Shown here: positions 17,215 through 25,508 of the stretch, one piece after another
Numbering within the stretch: the stretch's first letter is position 1
How the letters are laid out: each line of letters begins with the position of its first letter
Origin: Bordetella genomosp. 4
GTDB lineage: Bacteria > Pseudomonadota > Gammaproteobacteria > Burkholderiales > Burkholderiaceae_B
NCBI RefSeq assembly: GCF_002261185.1
Contig: NZ_NEVQ01000023.1
Location: forward strand, 124,001-188,000
Direction of reading: 5' to 3'
Length of the DNA: 64,000 nucleotides
Made by a program: the position numbers and the translations under genes
Notes under the pieces: model-generated
What the model was told of the DNA's origin: nothing
Databases searched by the model: none
The model's input: the letters and a program-made list of their open reading frames with translations, nothing else

Positions 17215-17862
17215 TCAACCTGCAGCATCCTTGCGCACAGGCGGCGGCAAGGCGGTCAACAAGCGTTCCGCGAGGCGTTCTCCGACGGTCTTCAGATCCT
17301 GCCGCGCCCCGCAAGTCGCCATATCGACGGTCACCAATCCCTCGTAACCACAGGGGTTGATGCCCAAAAACGGCGACAAATCCATGTTTACGTTCAATGC
17401 AACACCATGATAGGCGTAGCCGTTACGTATTTTGATACCTAATGCAGCAATTTTGGCCACATGGCCGCCGGCGCCATACGGCACATACACGCCCGGCGCA
17501 CCGGGCTGCCGACAGGCATCGGTAATGCCAAAATCGCTCAATGTGCCAATGGCCGCGTCCTCCAGCAGACGGACATAGTCGCGCACAAACAGTCCGGCGC
17601 GGCGCAAATCGAACAGAGAATAGGCCACTACCTGACCGGGCCCGTGATAGGTCACCTGGCCCCCGCGGTCCGACATCACGATGGGAATCGCCCCCGGGTT
17701 CAACAGGTGCTCGGGCTTGCCGGCCTGCCCCAGGGTGTACACCGGGGCGTGCTCACACAGCCAAACCTCGTCGGGCGTGCCCGCGTTGCGCGCCGCGGTA
17801 AAAGCCCGCATGTCCTGCCATACCGGCTCGTACTCGGCCGGCCGGGTCAACCATTTGATCAT
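17215..17862 (-). CDS. lipB: LipB, octanoyltransferase
   Basis: 215 residues of the LipB family, which transfers octanoate from acyl carrier protein to lipoyl domains, giving the LipA substrate. Motifs include [29 protein letters not shown] (catalytic Lys) and [13 protein letters not shown] (catalytic Cys). It is followed by lipA and preceded at 21 bp by the DUF493 gene. Confidence 0.96.
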   Translation of the reverse strand: MIKWLTRPAEYEPVWQDMRAFTAARNAGTPDEVWLCEHAPVYTLGQAGKPEHLLNPGAIPIVMSDRGGQVTYHGPGQVVAYSLFDLRRAGLFVRDYVRLLEDAAIGTLSDFGITDACRQPGAPGVYVPYGAGGHVAKIAALGIKIRNGYAYHGVALNVNMDLSPFLGINPCGYEGLVTVDMATCGARQDLKTVGERLAERLLTALPPPVRKDAAG

Positions 17863-17883
17863 GACAATGCCAAATGGCCAGCC

Positions 17884-18159
17884 TTACAGGACGATGGACA
17901 CCATGGGATGTCCATGCAGGGCGCGATACAGATTGTCGAGCTGCTCACGCGAGGTCGCGCGCACAGTGAACGTCAGGCCCATGTAGTTGCCGCCCTTGCT
18001 GGGCCGCATTTCGACCTTGGCCGGGTCAAATCCCGGGTCGAACTGCAGCACCACCTCGGTCAGCGTCTGGGCAAACTCGGGATGCTGTTTGCCCATGACC
18101 TTGATGGGAAAGTCCGAGGGATACTCGATCAGCGATTCTTCGGGGGGGATGGTAGTCAT
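17884..18159 (-). CDS. ybeD: YbeD/DUF493 small regulatory-domain protein
   Basis: 91 residues, a single alpha-beta ACT-like domain (PSDFPIKVMGKQHPEFAQT, GNYMGLTFTVRATSREQLD). This conserved small protein is usually encoded next to lipB. Its role is not settled. It sits between dat and lipB on the same strand, with 36 and 21 bp gaps. Confidence 0.9.
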   Translation of the reverse strand: MTTIPPEESLIEYPSDFPIKVMGKQHPEFAQTLTEVVLQFDPGFDPAKVEMRPSKGGNYMGLTFTVRATSREQLDNLYRALHGHPMVSIVL

Positions 18160-18195
18160 AACAATTACCGCAATGCGCGTAGGGGCAATGTCGGT

Positions 18196-19062
18196 TTACA
18201 AAGCAGCAATACGGGCATCATACGCTGCCCGCAGCTTCGCATAAACCGGGCCGGGTCGGCCGTTGCCGACGGCCTTGCCATTAAGTTGCAACACCGGCAG
18301 CACTTCCTTGGTCGCCGAGGTCACCAGGATTTCGTCTGCCGAGGCGACTTCGTCCTGGGTAATACGACGGGCTTCGAACGGGACACCGGTTTCCTCTGCC
18401 AACTCGGCCATGAAACCATAGCGTATCCCTTCGAGGATCAAGTTGTCCTTCGGCGGCGCCAATAGCTTGCCCGCGGACACCACCCAGAAATTGCTGGACG
18501 AGCCTTCGGTCATGAAGCCATCACGGAACTGGATCACCTCGTCCACCCCCGCCTCGGCTGCCTGCTGACGCGCCAGTACGTTGCCCAGTAATGACACGGA
18601 CTTGATTTCGCAATGCAGCCAGCGCTCGTCAGGGATACTGATCACGCGGATGCCTCGTTCGCGCTGCTCGGCCGTGGGCGGCGTGAATTCCGTCGTCATA
18701 CCGAACACCGTGGGCGTGATTTCCGTTGTGGGAAAGGCATGCTCGCGCTTGTAGACGCCGCGGGTGACTTGCAGATAGACCACGCAACTCGGTGTCGCCG
18801 AGCGGCGGATCAGCTCATTTACCAGCTCCAGCCATTGCTCGCGCGATTTCGGTGATGGAATGCGCAAGGCCTGCAAGCTGCGGTCCAGGCGATTCATATG
18901 CTCGGTCATGCGAAACGGCTTGCCGTGATAGACCGGCACGACCTCGTAAATACCATCACCGAAAATGAACCCCCGGTCCAGCACCGAGATTTTGGCCTCG
19001 TCGACGCGCGTGAACTCACCGTTGAGATACACCTGGCTATCGCCTGGCATGCCCGGAATCAT
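18196..19062 (-). CDS. dat: Class IV PLP aminotransferase, D-amino-acid aminotransferase type
   Basis: 288 residues of fold-type IV. DRGFIFGDGIYEVVPVYHGK is the N-terminal signature. The PLP Lys lies in HCEIKSVSLLGNVLARQQA, and EGSSSNFWVV with TSATKEVLPV bind the phosphate. These features match D-alanine aminotransferases, which make D-Glu or D-Ala for cell walls. A branched-chain or aminodeoxychorismate lyase activity cannot be ruled out from sequence alone. It heads the lip group and follows a terminator. Confidence 0.85.
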   Translation of the reverse strand: MIPGMPGDSQVYLNGEFTRVDEAKISVLDRGFIFGDGIYEVVPVYHGKPFRMTEHMNRLDRSLQALRIPSPKSREQWLELVNELIRRSATPSCVVYLQVTRGVYKREHAFPTTEITPTVFGMTTEFTPPTAEQRERGIRVISIPDERWLHCEIKSVSLLGNVLARQQAAEAGVDEVIQFRDGFMTEGSSSNFWVVSAGKLLAPPKDNLILEGIRYGFMAELAEETGVPFEARRITQDEVASADEILVTSATKEVLPVLQLNGKAVGNGRPGPVYAKLRAAYDARIAAL

Positions 19063-19089
19063 GAATGGCCCCTAAATTCTAAGATAGCT

Positions 19090-19152
19090 AAAAAATGAAC
19101 AGGCACAGCTTCGGATCGCCGTTATACGCCGAACCTTCGCTGTGCCTGTTCA
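19090..19152 (-). terminator. Rho-independent terminator ending the dacC transcript
   Basis: A 14-bp perfect stem (19096-19109 with 19139-19152) encloses a 29-base loop that itself can pair (GGCG/CGCC). Read leftward it is followed by six T (19095-19090). It insulates dacC from dat. Confidence 0.8.
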
Positions 19153-19288
19153 TGGATATGAATCGTAAAAAAGAAAATGTACTGCACTGCCCCGGCGATT
19201 GCTCGCCCCGATGATTTTTTCACCCGGGGGCCAGCGGATAGGCCTGCTTGCCCCAGCTCGACAGTGCGTATTAGTTCGCTAAAAAAGC

Positions 19289-20542
19289 CTATTCGAACTG
19301 ACGTTTGACCAAGTCGACCATACGGCCAAAAAAGCCGGCGCGTTCGACTGCATCCTGGACCACCAACGGCTCAGTACGCAAGACCTTGCCGTCCAGCGTC
19401 AATTGCAGCGTACCGACTTGCTGGCCCTTGGTCAGCGGTGCGACCAGCGGATCGGTGCGTTGCGCCACGGGTTTGATCTCGCCGGACTTGCCGCGCGGGA
19501 CGGTCACCCAGATCGGAGGCGTGGGCGGGCCGAGCTTGACGGTCTCGACCGTACCTTCCCAGACGCGAGCGTCCAGGCCAGGTTGATTCTGGTCGTACAG
19601 TTTGACCGAGTCAAAATTCTGGAAGCCCCAATTCAGAAGCTTCAGGCTTTCTTCGGCGCGCGTGGCTTCGCTGTCTGCGCCAGCCAGCACGGTCAACACG
19701 CGGCGGTCGCCACGCAACGCAGTCGACACCAGGCAATAACCGGCCGCATCGGTGTGACCGGTTTTCATGCCGTCGACCGAGGGGTCCGCCCATAACAGGC
19801 GATTACGGTTGGGCTGCGTAATCTTGTTATAGGTGAACTCTTTTTGCTTGTAGTAGTGGAATTCTTCGGGGTGATCTTTGATAAGGGCCACAGCCAGTTT
19901 GGCCAGGTCCGACACCGTGGTGATGTGCTGCGGATCAGGCAAGCCCGTGGCATTCATGAAATGCGTATGAGCCATGCCCAGGCGCTCGGCCTCCTGGTTC
20001 ATCAGCGTCGCAAACGACGCCTCGGTGCCGCCCACCGCCTCGGCCAAGGCCACAGACGCATCATTACCGGACTGCACGATCACGCCTTGAATGAGTTCGT
20101 TGACCGTGACGGGCTTGCGCGGTTCGACAAACATGCGCGACCCACCAGTGCGCCAGGCGTGCTCGGAAATCGGTACCTGTTGCTCCAGCGTGATCCGTTT
20201 TTCGTCCAACGCATTGAACACCACGTAAGCCGTCATGATCTTGGTCAGCGAGGCTGGCTCGATTTGCATGTCCGGATTCGACGAAGCCAATACCTGGCCG
20301 CTGGTGACGTCAATGGTGATCCACGCACGCGCTGCGATGGTGGGCGCGGGCACAGCCGATAGCTCCGCCAACTGCGCGACGCCGGCCGGGGCCGCAGCCG
20401 CTACGGCTGGCGTAGGCGCCGCCGGCTGCTGTTGTTGCGCCCAGGCGGCAGATGTTGACGCCATCAGCGCCGACAACACCGCGCCAGCCAGGACACGGCG
20501 GGAAAACGCAACAGAAGACGGAAAGGAACGAGTGAGTTTCAT
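19289..20542 (-). CDS. dacC: D-alanyl-D-alanine carboxypeptidase (PBP5/6 type)
   Basis: 417 residues from ATG 20542; a TTG two codons upstream is possible. There is a signal peptide to about residue 36 (AAWAQ), then a Gln/Pro/Ala-rich linker. The penicillin-binding motifs are SLTK, SGN (SGNDASVALAEAVGG) and KTG (DGMKTGHTDAAGYC). A C-terminal PBP5-type beta domain and an amphipathic anchor end it (FFGRMVDLVKRQFE). It trims the terminal D-Ala of peptidoglycan pentapeptides in the periplasm. The symbol could equally be dacA. Confidence 0.93.
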   Translation of the reverse strand: MKLTRSFPSSVAFSRRVLAGAVLSALMASTSAAWAQQQQPAAPTPAVAAAAPAGVAQLAELSAVPAPTIAARAWITIDVTSGQVLASSNPDMQIEPASLTKIMTAYVVFNALDEKRITLEQQVPISEHAWRTGGSRMFVEPRKPVTVNELIQGVIVQSGNDASVALAEAVGGTEASFATLMNQEAERLGMAHTHFMNATGLPDPQHITTVSDLAKLAVALIKDHPEEFHYYKQKEFTYNKITQPNRNRLLWADPSVDGMKTGHTDAAGYCLVSTALRGDRRVLTVLAGADSEATRAEESLKLLNWGFQNFDSVKLYDQNQPGLDARVWEGTVETVKLGPPTPPIWVTVPRGKSGEIKPVAQRTDPLVAPLTKGQQVGTLQLTLDGKVLRTEPLVVQDAVERAGFFGRMVDLVKRQFE

Positions 20543-20780
20543 CGGCAAAAAGGGTCCACGATCAAAAGCAACTCAGGCGGGTGACACACATTGGGTTAAC
20601 AAGCCTGCAGGCGGTCAAAGGCCGCATCATCAACAACCGGCCTCATGAAAAGCAGCATCATTATAGGCAGGCCAGTCTGACCGCGCGGCAGCGATAACGT
20701 TCAACAACGGTAAAGGCGCAATGGCACAAGGTCCGGCAGGCCCGATGCGTGACATCATGCAGCCTGCGAATGGGCGAGAA

Positions 20781-21434
20781 TCAGTCCAAGGCGACCTTCA
20801 GGCGTGCTTGCACCAAGGCTCGCAACACGAGCAGCTTGCCGTGGAAAAAATGCGAAGCGCCTGGTACGACCACAATCGGCACATCCCGTGGACGCGCCCA
20901 GTTCAGCGTTTCAGACAAAGGCACCACGTCGTCCTGTTCGCCATGCACCATCAGCGTGTCGGCCGGTACGGCGACCTCTGTCTCTTGAAAACGCTGGACC
21001 GCCGCTCCCATCAGCATCAATGCCACAGGCAGCGCTGTATCGCCCGCGTCGGCCAGGCCCGCGTATGTCTGTGCCGCGACTGCCGTTCCAAAGGAAAACC
21101 CCGCCAACACCCAGGGCGCCGACGCCCATTCAGGGTAGCGTTCCCGGACTTGCGCGACCAGCGCCAGCATGTCCTGTGTCTCACCGCGGGCCTTGTCGAA
21201 CTGTCCTTCGGATTGACCTACTCCGCGAAAATCCGGACGCACGGCAACCAGGCCGTGCTGTACGCATGCGCGGGAGATCGTGGTCACCACCTTGTTATCC
21301 CGCGCCCCGCCTTGCAGAGAATGCGGATGCAGAACCAACGCCCAGCCCCGTGGCGTACCAGCGGGCCAATCAATGGCGCAATCTATACGGCCGGCCTCGC
21401 CGGTAAAAGCCTGGATTTCGGTACGAGCAGACAT
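20781..21434 (-). CDS. Cytoplasmic alpha/beta hydrolase of the dienelactone-hydrolase-like group
   Basis: 217 residues with no signal peptide. LHPHSLQGG gives the oxyanion region, GFSFGTAVA the nucleophile elbow, VHGEQDDVVPL the acid and GASHFFHG the His. PDFRGVGQSEGQFD is typical of a conserved proteobacterial family annotated as hydrolase with unknown substrate. I start at ATG 21434; a longer start adds a hydrophobic tail without family support. Confidence 0.85.
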   Translation of the reverse strand: MSARTEIQAFTGEAGRIDCAIDWPAGTPRGWALVLHPHSLQGGARDNKVVTTISRACVQHGLVAVRPDFRGVGQSEGQFDKARGETQDMLALVAQVRERYPEWASAPWVLAGFSFGTAVAAQTYAGLADAGDTALPVALMLMGAAVQRFQETEVAVPADTLMVHGEQDDVVPLSETLNWARPRDVPIVVVPGASHFFHGKLLVLRALVQARLKVALD

Positions 21435-21702
21435 GAGGTGGGCGCAAATTAAAAAAGCAGCCTGCATGTTACCAACCTCGCCATCGCTCTGTCTGGCTTG
21501 ATGGGCTGAGGCCGCGTCGCCTGTGCAACGACGGCCTCATCGTTAATTCTGCTGTGGCCCGCCCTGCGGGCCTACGTTGGCGCAGTCCGCGCGCTTGCGC
21601 AGGGCGCTACGCTTGATCAAGCGCCTACCGACATGCCAGTTGTGAACCGTTTTGTCACAGGCGCCGTGACCCCTCCCGGCCTCGTGCCCTACAATCGCCG
21701 CC

Positions 21703-22557
21703 ATGCTTACTGATGCCCGCCCCATTGATCTGCCGACGCCCGAGGCGTTGGTACGCGAGCTGTCTGCGCGATTGGACGGCTTTCAGGACATTGCCTGGCC
21801 TGCCAGCACCGGGTCGACCAATGCCGACTTGCTCGCGCGGGCGCGCCACTGTTCGGGCCCCTGGCTGCTAGGCACCCACCAGCAGGCGGCTGGCCGCGGA
21901 CGCGCCGGACGCCCTTGGCAGAATCGTATCGGGGCCACGCTGATGTTTTCGTGCGCCTTTCCCGTACGCATGCCGCCCCATCGGCTGCCTGCCCTGTCGC
22001 CTCTGGCCGGGCTGGCCGCCTGCGAGGCGCTGCGCAGCCTGGCACCCGACGCTGGCGCGCTGCGCGTCAAATGGCCCAACGACGTGCAATGGCACGATGC
22101 CAAATTAGCGGGCGTCCTGGTCGAATCGACCCGTAATCTGGCTCTGCCGGACACCTACACCATTGTGATCGGCATGGGGGTGAACCTGACTGACGCTGAT
22201 CAGCTCTCGCAGAGGCTTGGCCGGTCCGTCGCTGACTGGGCGACCGTCGTTGAGCAAACAGGCAGCCCCGCCGTCAGCGTGGCCGATATCGTATGCGCCT
22301 CGGCAAATGCCTGGCGGCAGGCTGTTCGGGACCTGGAAACCGCCGGGTTCGACGCCTTTCGCCAACGATTCAGCGCTATTGACGCCCTGGCAGGCCGCGA
22401 CATCAATGTGATAGACCAAGGCGCCGTGCTATTCAGCGGCACGGCGCAGGGCCTGGACGAACATGGTCGGCTCCTGGTGCAGACACCTCAGGGGCTCGTC
22501 CCCGTATCCGTCGGCGAAATCTCGATTCGCCCACGCACCGCGGAGCGAGCGCCATGA
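21703..22557 (+). CDS. birA: BirA, biotin-protein ligase without the DNA-binding domain
   Basis: 284 residues. The catalytic domain shows STGSTNADLL, GRGRAGRPWQ (biotinyl-adenylate loop), LRVKWPNDVQW and KLAGVLVES, followed by a C-terminal SH3-like cap. There is no N-terminal winged helix, so it attaches biotin to carboxylases but should not repress biotin genes. It overlaps coaX by 4 bp (ATGA), a typical Bordetella-type pair. Confidence 0.94.
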   Translation: MLTDARPIDLPTPEALVRELSARLDGFQDIAWPASTGSTNADLLARARHCSGPWLLGTHQQAAGRGRAGRPWQNRIGATLMFSCAFPVRMPPHRLPALSPLAGLAACEALRSLAPDAGALRVKWPNDVQWHDAKLAGVLVESTRNLALPDTYTIVIGMGVNLTDADQLSQRLGRSVADWATVVEQTGSPAVSVADIVCASANAWRQAVRDLETAGFDAFRQRFSAIDALAGRDINVIDQGAVLFSGTAQGLDEHGRLLVQTPQGLVPVSVGEISIRPRTAERAP

Positions 22558-23453
22558 TTCTGCTGATCGACTCAGGCAACAGTCGTCTGAAGGTCGGCTG
22601 GCTGCGTCCGTCCGCGGGGACTGGCGCATCGGACGATGTTCAATGCGCATCCACGGCTGGCAGCACAGCACCGTCGGGCGATGAATCCAACCTCACCGGC
22701 TCGACGGGTGCCGCGGGCTCTCGCGAGCCCGCCGCGATCGCCTTTGATAATCTTGATCCGCACGCGCTGGGAGACTGGCTCGGCACGCTGACACACAAAC
22801 CCGTCTCGGCCTTGGGCGTCAATGTTGCCGGTGACGAACGAGGGGCCGGCATTCGCGATGCGCTTGCACGCCACAACTGCCCCGTACATTGGGTCACCTC
22901 GGGCGCCCATCTACTCCATTTGAAAAACGGCTACACCCAGCCCACGCAACTCGGCGCCGACCGCCTGGTATCGCTACTCGGTGTGCGCAGCCGTTTGGCG
23001 GCCGGACACGCTCCATTCGTGCTGGCTTCGTTTGGCACGGCTACGACTATCGACACAGTAGGGCCCGACGACACCTTTATCGGTGGCCTGATTCTTCCTG
23101 GCCCGGCTTTGATGCGCAGTTCGCTCGCTCGCGGCACCGCCAATTTGCCCTTGGCCGAGGGGTCCGTCACTGATTTTCCGACTGACACGCACCAAGCCAT
23201 TGCCTCCGGCATCGCTGCCGCACAGGCCGGCGCGGTCGTGCGGCAGTGGCTGGCTGCCTGCCAGCGCTATGGCGAGCCTGCCGCGCTCTATGTCGCAGGC
23301 GGCGGGTGGCCCGAGATGGAACACGAAACGCAGCGCCTGCTGGCGCAGGCGGGCAGTACGATGGGCCCGGTCCCTGTCCCATGCTATCTGGACCGCCCTG
23401 TCCTCGACGGCCTGGCCCTCATCGCATCCCAAACCGACCCTCAATCCCTGTGA
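22554..23453 (+). CDS. coaX: Type III pantothenate kinase (CoaX, Bvg accessory factor Baf in Bordetella)
   Basis: 299 residues. DSGNSRLKVGWL is the phosphate-binding motif. NVAGDERG, GADRLVSLLGVRSR and FGTATTIDTV are the pantothenate and ATP motifs. The enzyme starts coenzyme A synthesis. A Ser/Thr/Gly/Ala-rich stretch of about 30 residues (roughly residues 17-50) sits just after the first motif and looks longer than in relatives I remember. The gene is translationally coupled to birA. Confidence 0.93.
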   Translation: MILLIDSGNSRLKVGWLRPSAGTGASDDVQCASTAGSTAPSGDESNLTGSTGAAGSREPAAIAFDNLDPHALGDWLGTLTHKPVSALGVNVAGDERGAGIRDALARHNCPVHWVTSGAHLLHLKNGYTQPTQLGADRLVSLLGVRSRLAAGHAPFVLASFGTATTIDTVGPDDTFIGGLILPGPALMRSSLARGTANLPLAEGSVTDFPTDTHQAIASGIAAAQAGAVVRQWLAACQRYGEPAALYVAGGGWPEMEHETQRLLAQAGSTMGPVPVPCYLDRPVLDGLALIASQTDPQSL

Positions 23454-23463
23454 GCGAACCCTC

Positions 23464-23616
23464 ATGCGCGTGCTTTTTCTGCTGATCGTCGTCGCCAACG
23501 TCTGGGCCTATGCGCTGGGACAGGGTTGGGTCGGCGCGCGGCCCGACGATGCTGGCCGAGACCGATCCAGATTCGGCCAGGAATTGAATGTGGAACGCAT
23601 CCGCGTCGGCCCGTAA
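23464..23616 (+). CDS. Small 50-residue exported or membrane protein after coaX
   Basis: ATG 23464, 10 bp after the coaX stop, encodes 50 residues. A hydrophobic N-terminus (MRVLFLLIVVANVWAYALGQ) works as a signal or anchor, followed by a polar tail (ELNVERIRVGP). In relatives I recall a longer SPOR-type protein starting in the same way at this position, so this may be a shortened version. I cannot confirm that from the sequence. Confidence 0.6.
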   Translation: MRVLFLLIVVANVWAYALGQGWVGARPDDAGRDRSRFGQELNVERIRVGP

Positions 23617-23876
23617 CCCGCGCGCAGCCCTGTTCGGTTGCGCCGAGCCAACTCGGACCGCCTCGAGCCGGCAACCTCGGCCCCCTCGCTTAAAACGGCC
23701 ACGCAACGAACACTTGTTTCAAAACGTCCATCAACCGGACACCCGTGCTGGTGCCCGGCAGGCCCTGCCCCTCTCTCACGCTACGATGGCGGCCACACGA
23801 AACGAGCCCTTCTTCTTTTTGCGTTAAGAATTCCCAACGCAACAAGGCCTCGTTCAGAAACAGGAGTGTAGACACC

Positions 23877-24863
23877 ATGAAAAGCGCCCATACGCAGCGC
23901 TGGCTGGCCTTGGCAGCCATTGCCAGCACCTTGACCGTAGCCGCCACCGCGTCCCAAGCCGCCGGCTACCCCGATCAGCCCATCACTCTGGTCGTGCCGT
24001 ATTCGGCTGGCGGTGGCGCCGATAACGCCGCACGCATCATCGCCGAAGGCATGGGCGCGGTTTCCGGACAGAGCATCGTCATCGAAAACAAAGGCGGCGC
24101 CAGCGGTTCGATCGGCGCCTCTTACGTCGCACGCGCCAAACCCGATGGCTACACCGTGCTGTACGACTCCTCGGCATTCACCATCAACCCGGGGTTGCGC
24201 AAGCTGCCCTACGATGCCAAGAAAGACTTCATCCCGGTATCGCAGGCAGTCTCCGTCCCGAATATCCTGGTTGCCGCGGAAAAATCGAGCTTTAACAATC
24301 TGTCCGACTTCATCGCCGCTGCCAAAGCAAAACCCGGGCACTACACCTATGCATCCTATGGGCCTGGCAGCCTCGCACAGATGGCCGCTGAGCTACTGAA
24401 AAAAGACACAGGCATCGACGCCGTACACATTCCCTACAAGGGTGGCGCGCCAGCCATCGTTGACGTCATGGGCGGCCAGGTCGACGTGTACTTCGCCAAC
24501 GCCGCATCCAGCCTGAACTATGTCACCAGCGGCAAACTCAAAGCGCTGGCTGTCTCCTCCGACAAGCGCATGCCTGAATTGCCCAATGTCGCCACCGTGG
24601 CAGAGTCCGATCCCAGTCTCAAAGATTTCAATGTGTATGAGTGGAACGGCTTTTTCCTGCCCGCAGGCGCGGCGCCCGAGGTCGTGGCCAAGCTGCAGGA
24701 TCTCGTGCAAAAAGCCCTCGCACGTCCGGAAACACGCGACAAACTAGCCAAACTGGGCCTGACCCCGGTCGGCTCCAATGCCGAAGAGTTCGCGCGTTTC
24801 ATCGATACAGAACAAGCGCGTTGGGCCGAGGTGATCAAGGCCAATAACATCACGGTCAATTAA
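23877..24863 (+). CDS. TctC/Bug-family periplasmic solute-binding protein
   Basis: 328 residues from ATG 23877, with AGGAG about 10 bp upstream. A signal peptide ends near residue 29 (ASQAAGYP), followed by the Bug signature (ITLVVPYSAGGGADNAAR) and NKGGASGSIGASYVARAKPDGYT. Bug proteins bind carboxylates, amino acids or vitamins in the periplasm. They are greatly expanded in Bordetella and relatives. No TctAB permease is present, as is usual for orphan Bug genes. A PcaC-like gene follows 27 bp later. Confidence 0.9.
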   Translation: MKSAHTQRWLALAAIASTLTVAATASQAAGYPDQPITLVVPYSAGGGADNAARIIAEGMGAVSGQSIVIENKGGASGSIGASYVARAKPDGYTVLYDSSAFTINPGLRKLPYDAKKDFIPVSQAVSVPNILVAAEKSSFNNLSDFIAAAKAKPGHYTYASYGPGSLAQMAAELLKKDTGIDAVHIPYKGGAPAIVDVMGGQVDVYFANAASSLNYVTSGKLKALAVSSDKRMPELPNVATVAESDPSLKDFNVYEWNGFFLPAGAAPEVVAKLQDLVQKALARPETRDKLAKLGLTPVGSNAEEFARFIDTEQARWAEVIKANNITVN

Positions 24864-24890
24864 ATCTGCGATAAGTAAAAGGAGGAACCC

Positions 24891-25340
24891 ATGAGCCGCC
24901 AAGACGATTTTGAACACGGTCTGACAAACCGCCGCGCCGTCCTGGGCGACGCATGGGTCGAGCGCTCGCTGTCCCGCGCCACCTCCTTTACCGCCGACTA
25001 CCAGAACCTCATCACCCGCTACGCATGGCACGACATCTGGAGCCGCCCCGGCCTGCCTCACAAATCGCGCCGCATGATGGTCCTGGCTGTCACGCTGGCG
25101 CTGGGGCGTTGGGAAGAATTCGAGCTCCATGTGCGCGCAGCGCTGACTGCCGCAGATGACTCGCGCCTTACCCCGGACGAGCTCAAGGAAGTGCTGCTGC
25201 AGAATGCGATCTATGCGGGGGTGCCGGCTGCGAATACGGCGTTTAATTTGGCGCAAAACATCTTGCGTGATGTTGCGGCAGACATCGGTTATGAGTTGCG
25301 GCCGGCGGATCCACGGCAGGCGGATTTGTTTGCGGAGTAA
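24891..25340 (+). CDS. PcaC-like carboxymuconolactone decarboxylase family protein
   Basis: 149 residues with a strong AAAGGAGG ribosome site. The CMD-fold part includes RAVLGDAWVERSL, ITRYAWHDIWSRPGLP, RRMMVLAVTLALGR and ELHVRAALTA with EVLLQNAIYAGVPAANTAF, closely following 4-carboxymuconolactone decarboxylase. That enzyme works in the protocatechuate branch of beta-ketoadipate degradation. No other pca gene is nearby, so the true substrate is uncertain. It is probably co-transcribed with the Bug gene, which may import a related acid. Confidence 0.85.
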   Translation: MSRQDDFEHGLTNRRAVLGDAWVERSLSRATSFTADYQNLITRYAWHDIWSRPGLPHKSRRMMVLAVTLALGRWEEFELHVRAALTAADDSRLTPDELKEVLLQNAIYAGVPAANTAFNLAQNILRDVAADIGYELRPADPRQADLFAE

Positions 25341-25508
25341 TGGCTGCGTCTTCCGCACATTCAGGCGCGGGCATTACGGCACCTGCTCACAGACCCTTGC
25401 GATTAGACAACACTCCTTCCTGTTACATTTACGAAATTCGTTTATGATGCCTCATCTCAAGACTATGCCCAAAACCGCTATCTAGTAATAAGTAGCGGAA
25501 TTACCGTT

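Noticed and set aside
17461-18465. A 334-codon rightward frame across lipB, ybeD and dat
   Set aside because: It crosses three well-supported genes on the other strand and encodes no recognisable domain.
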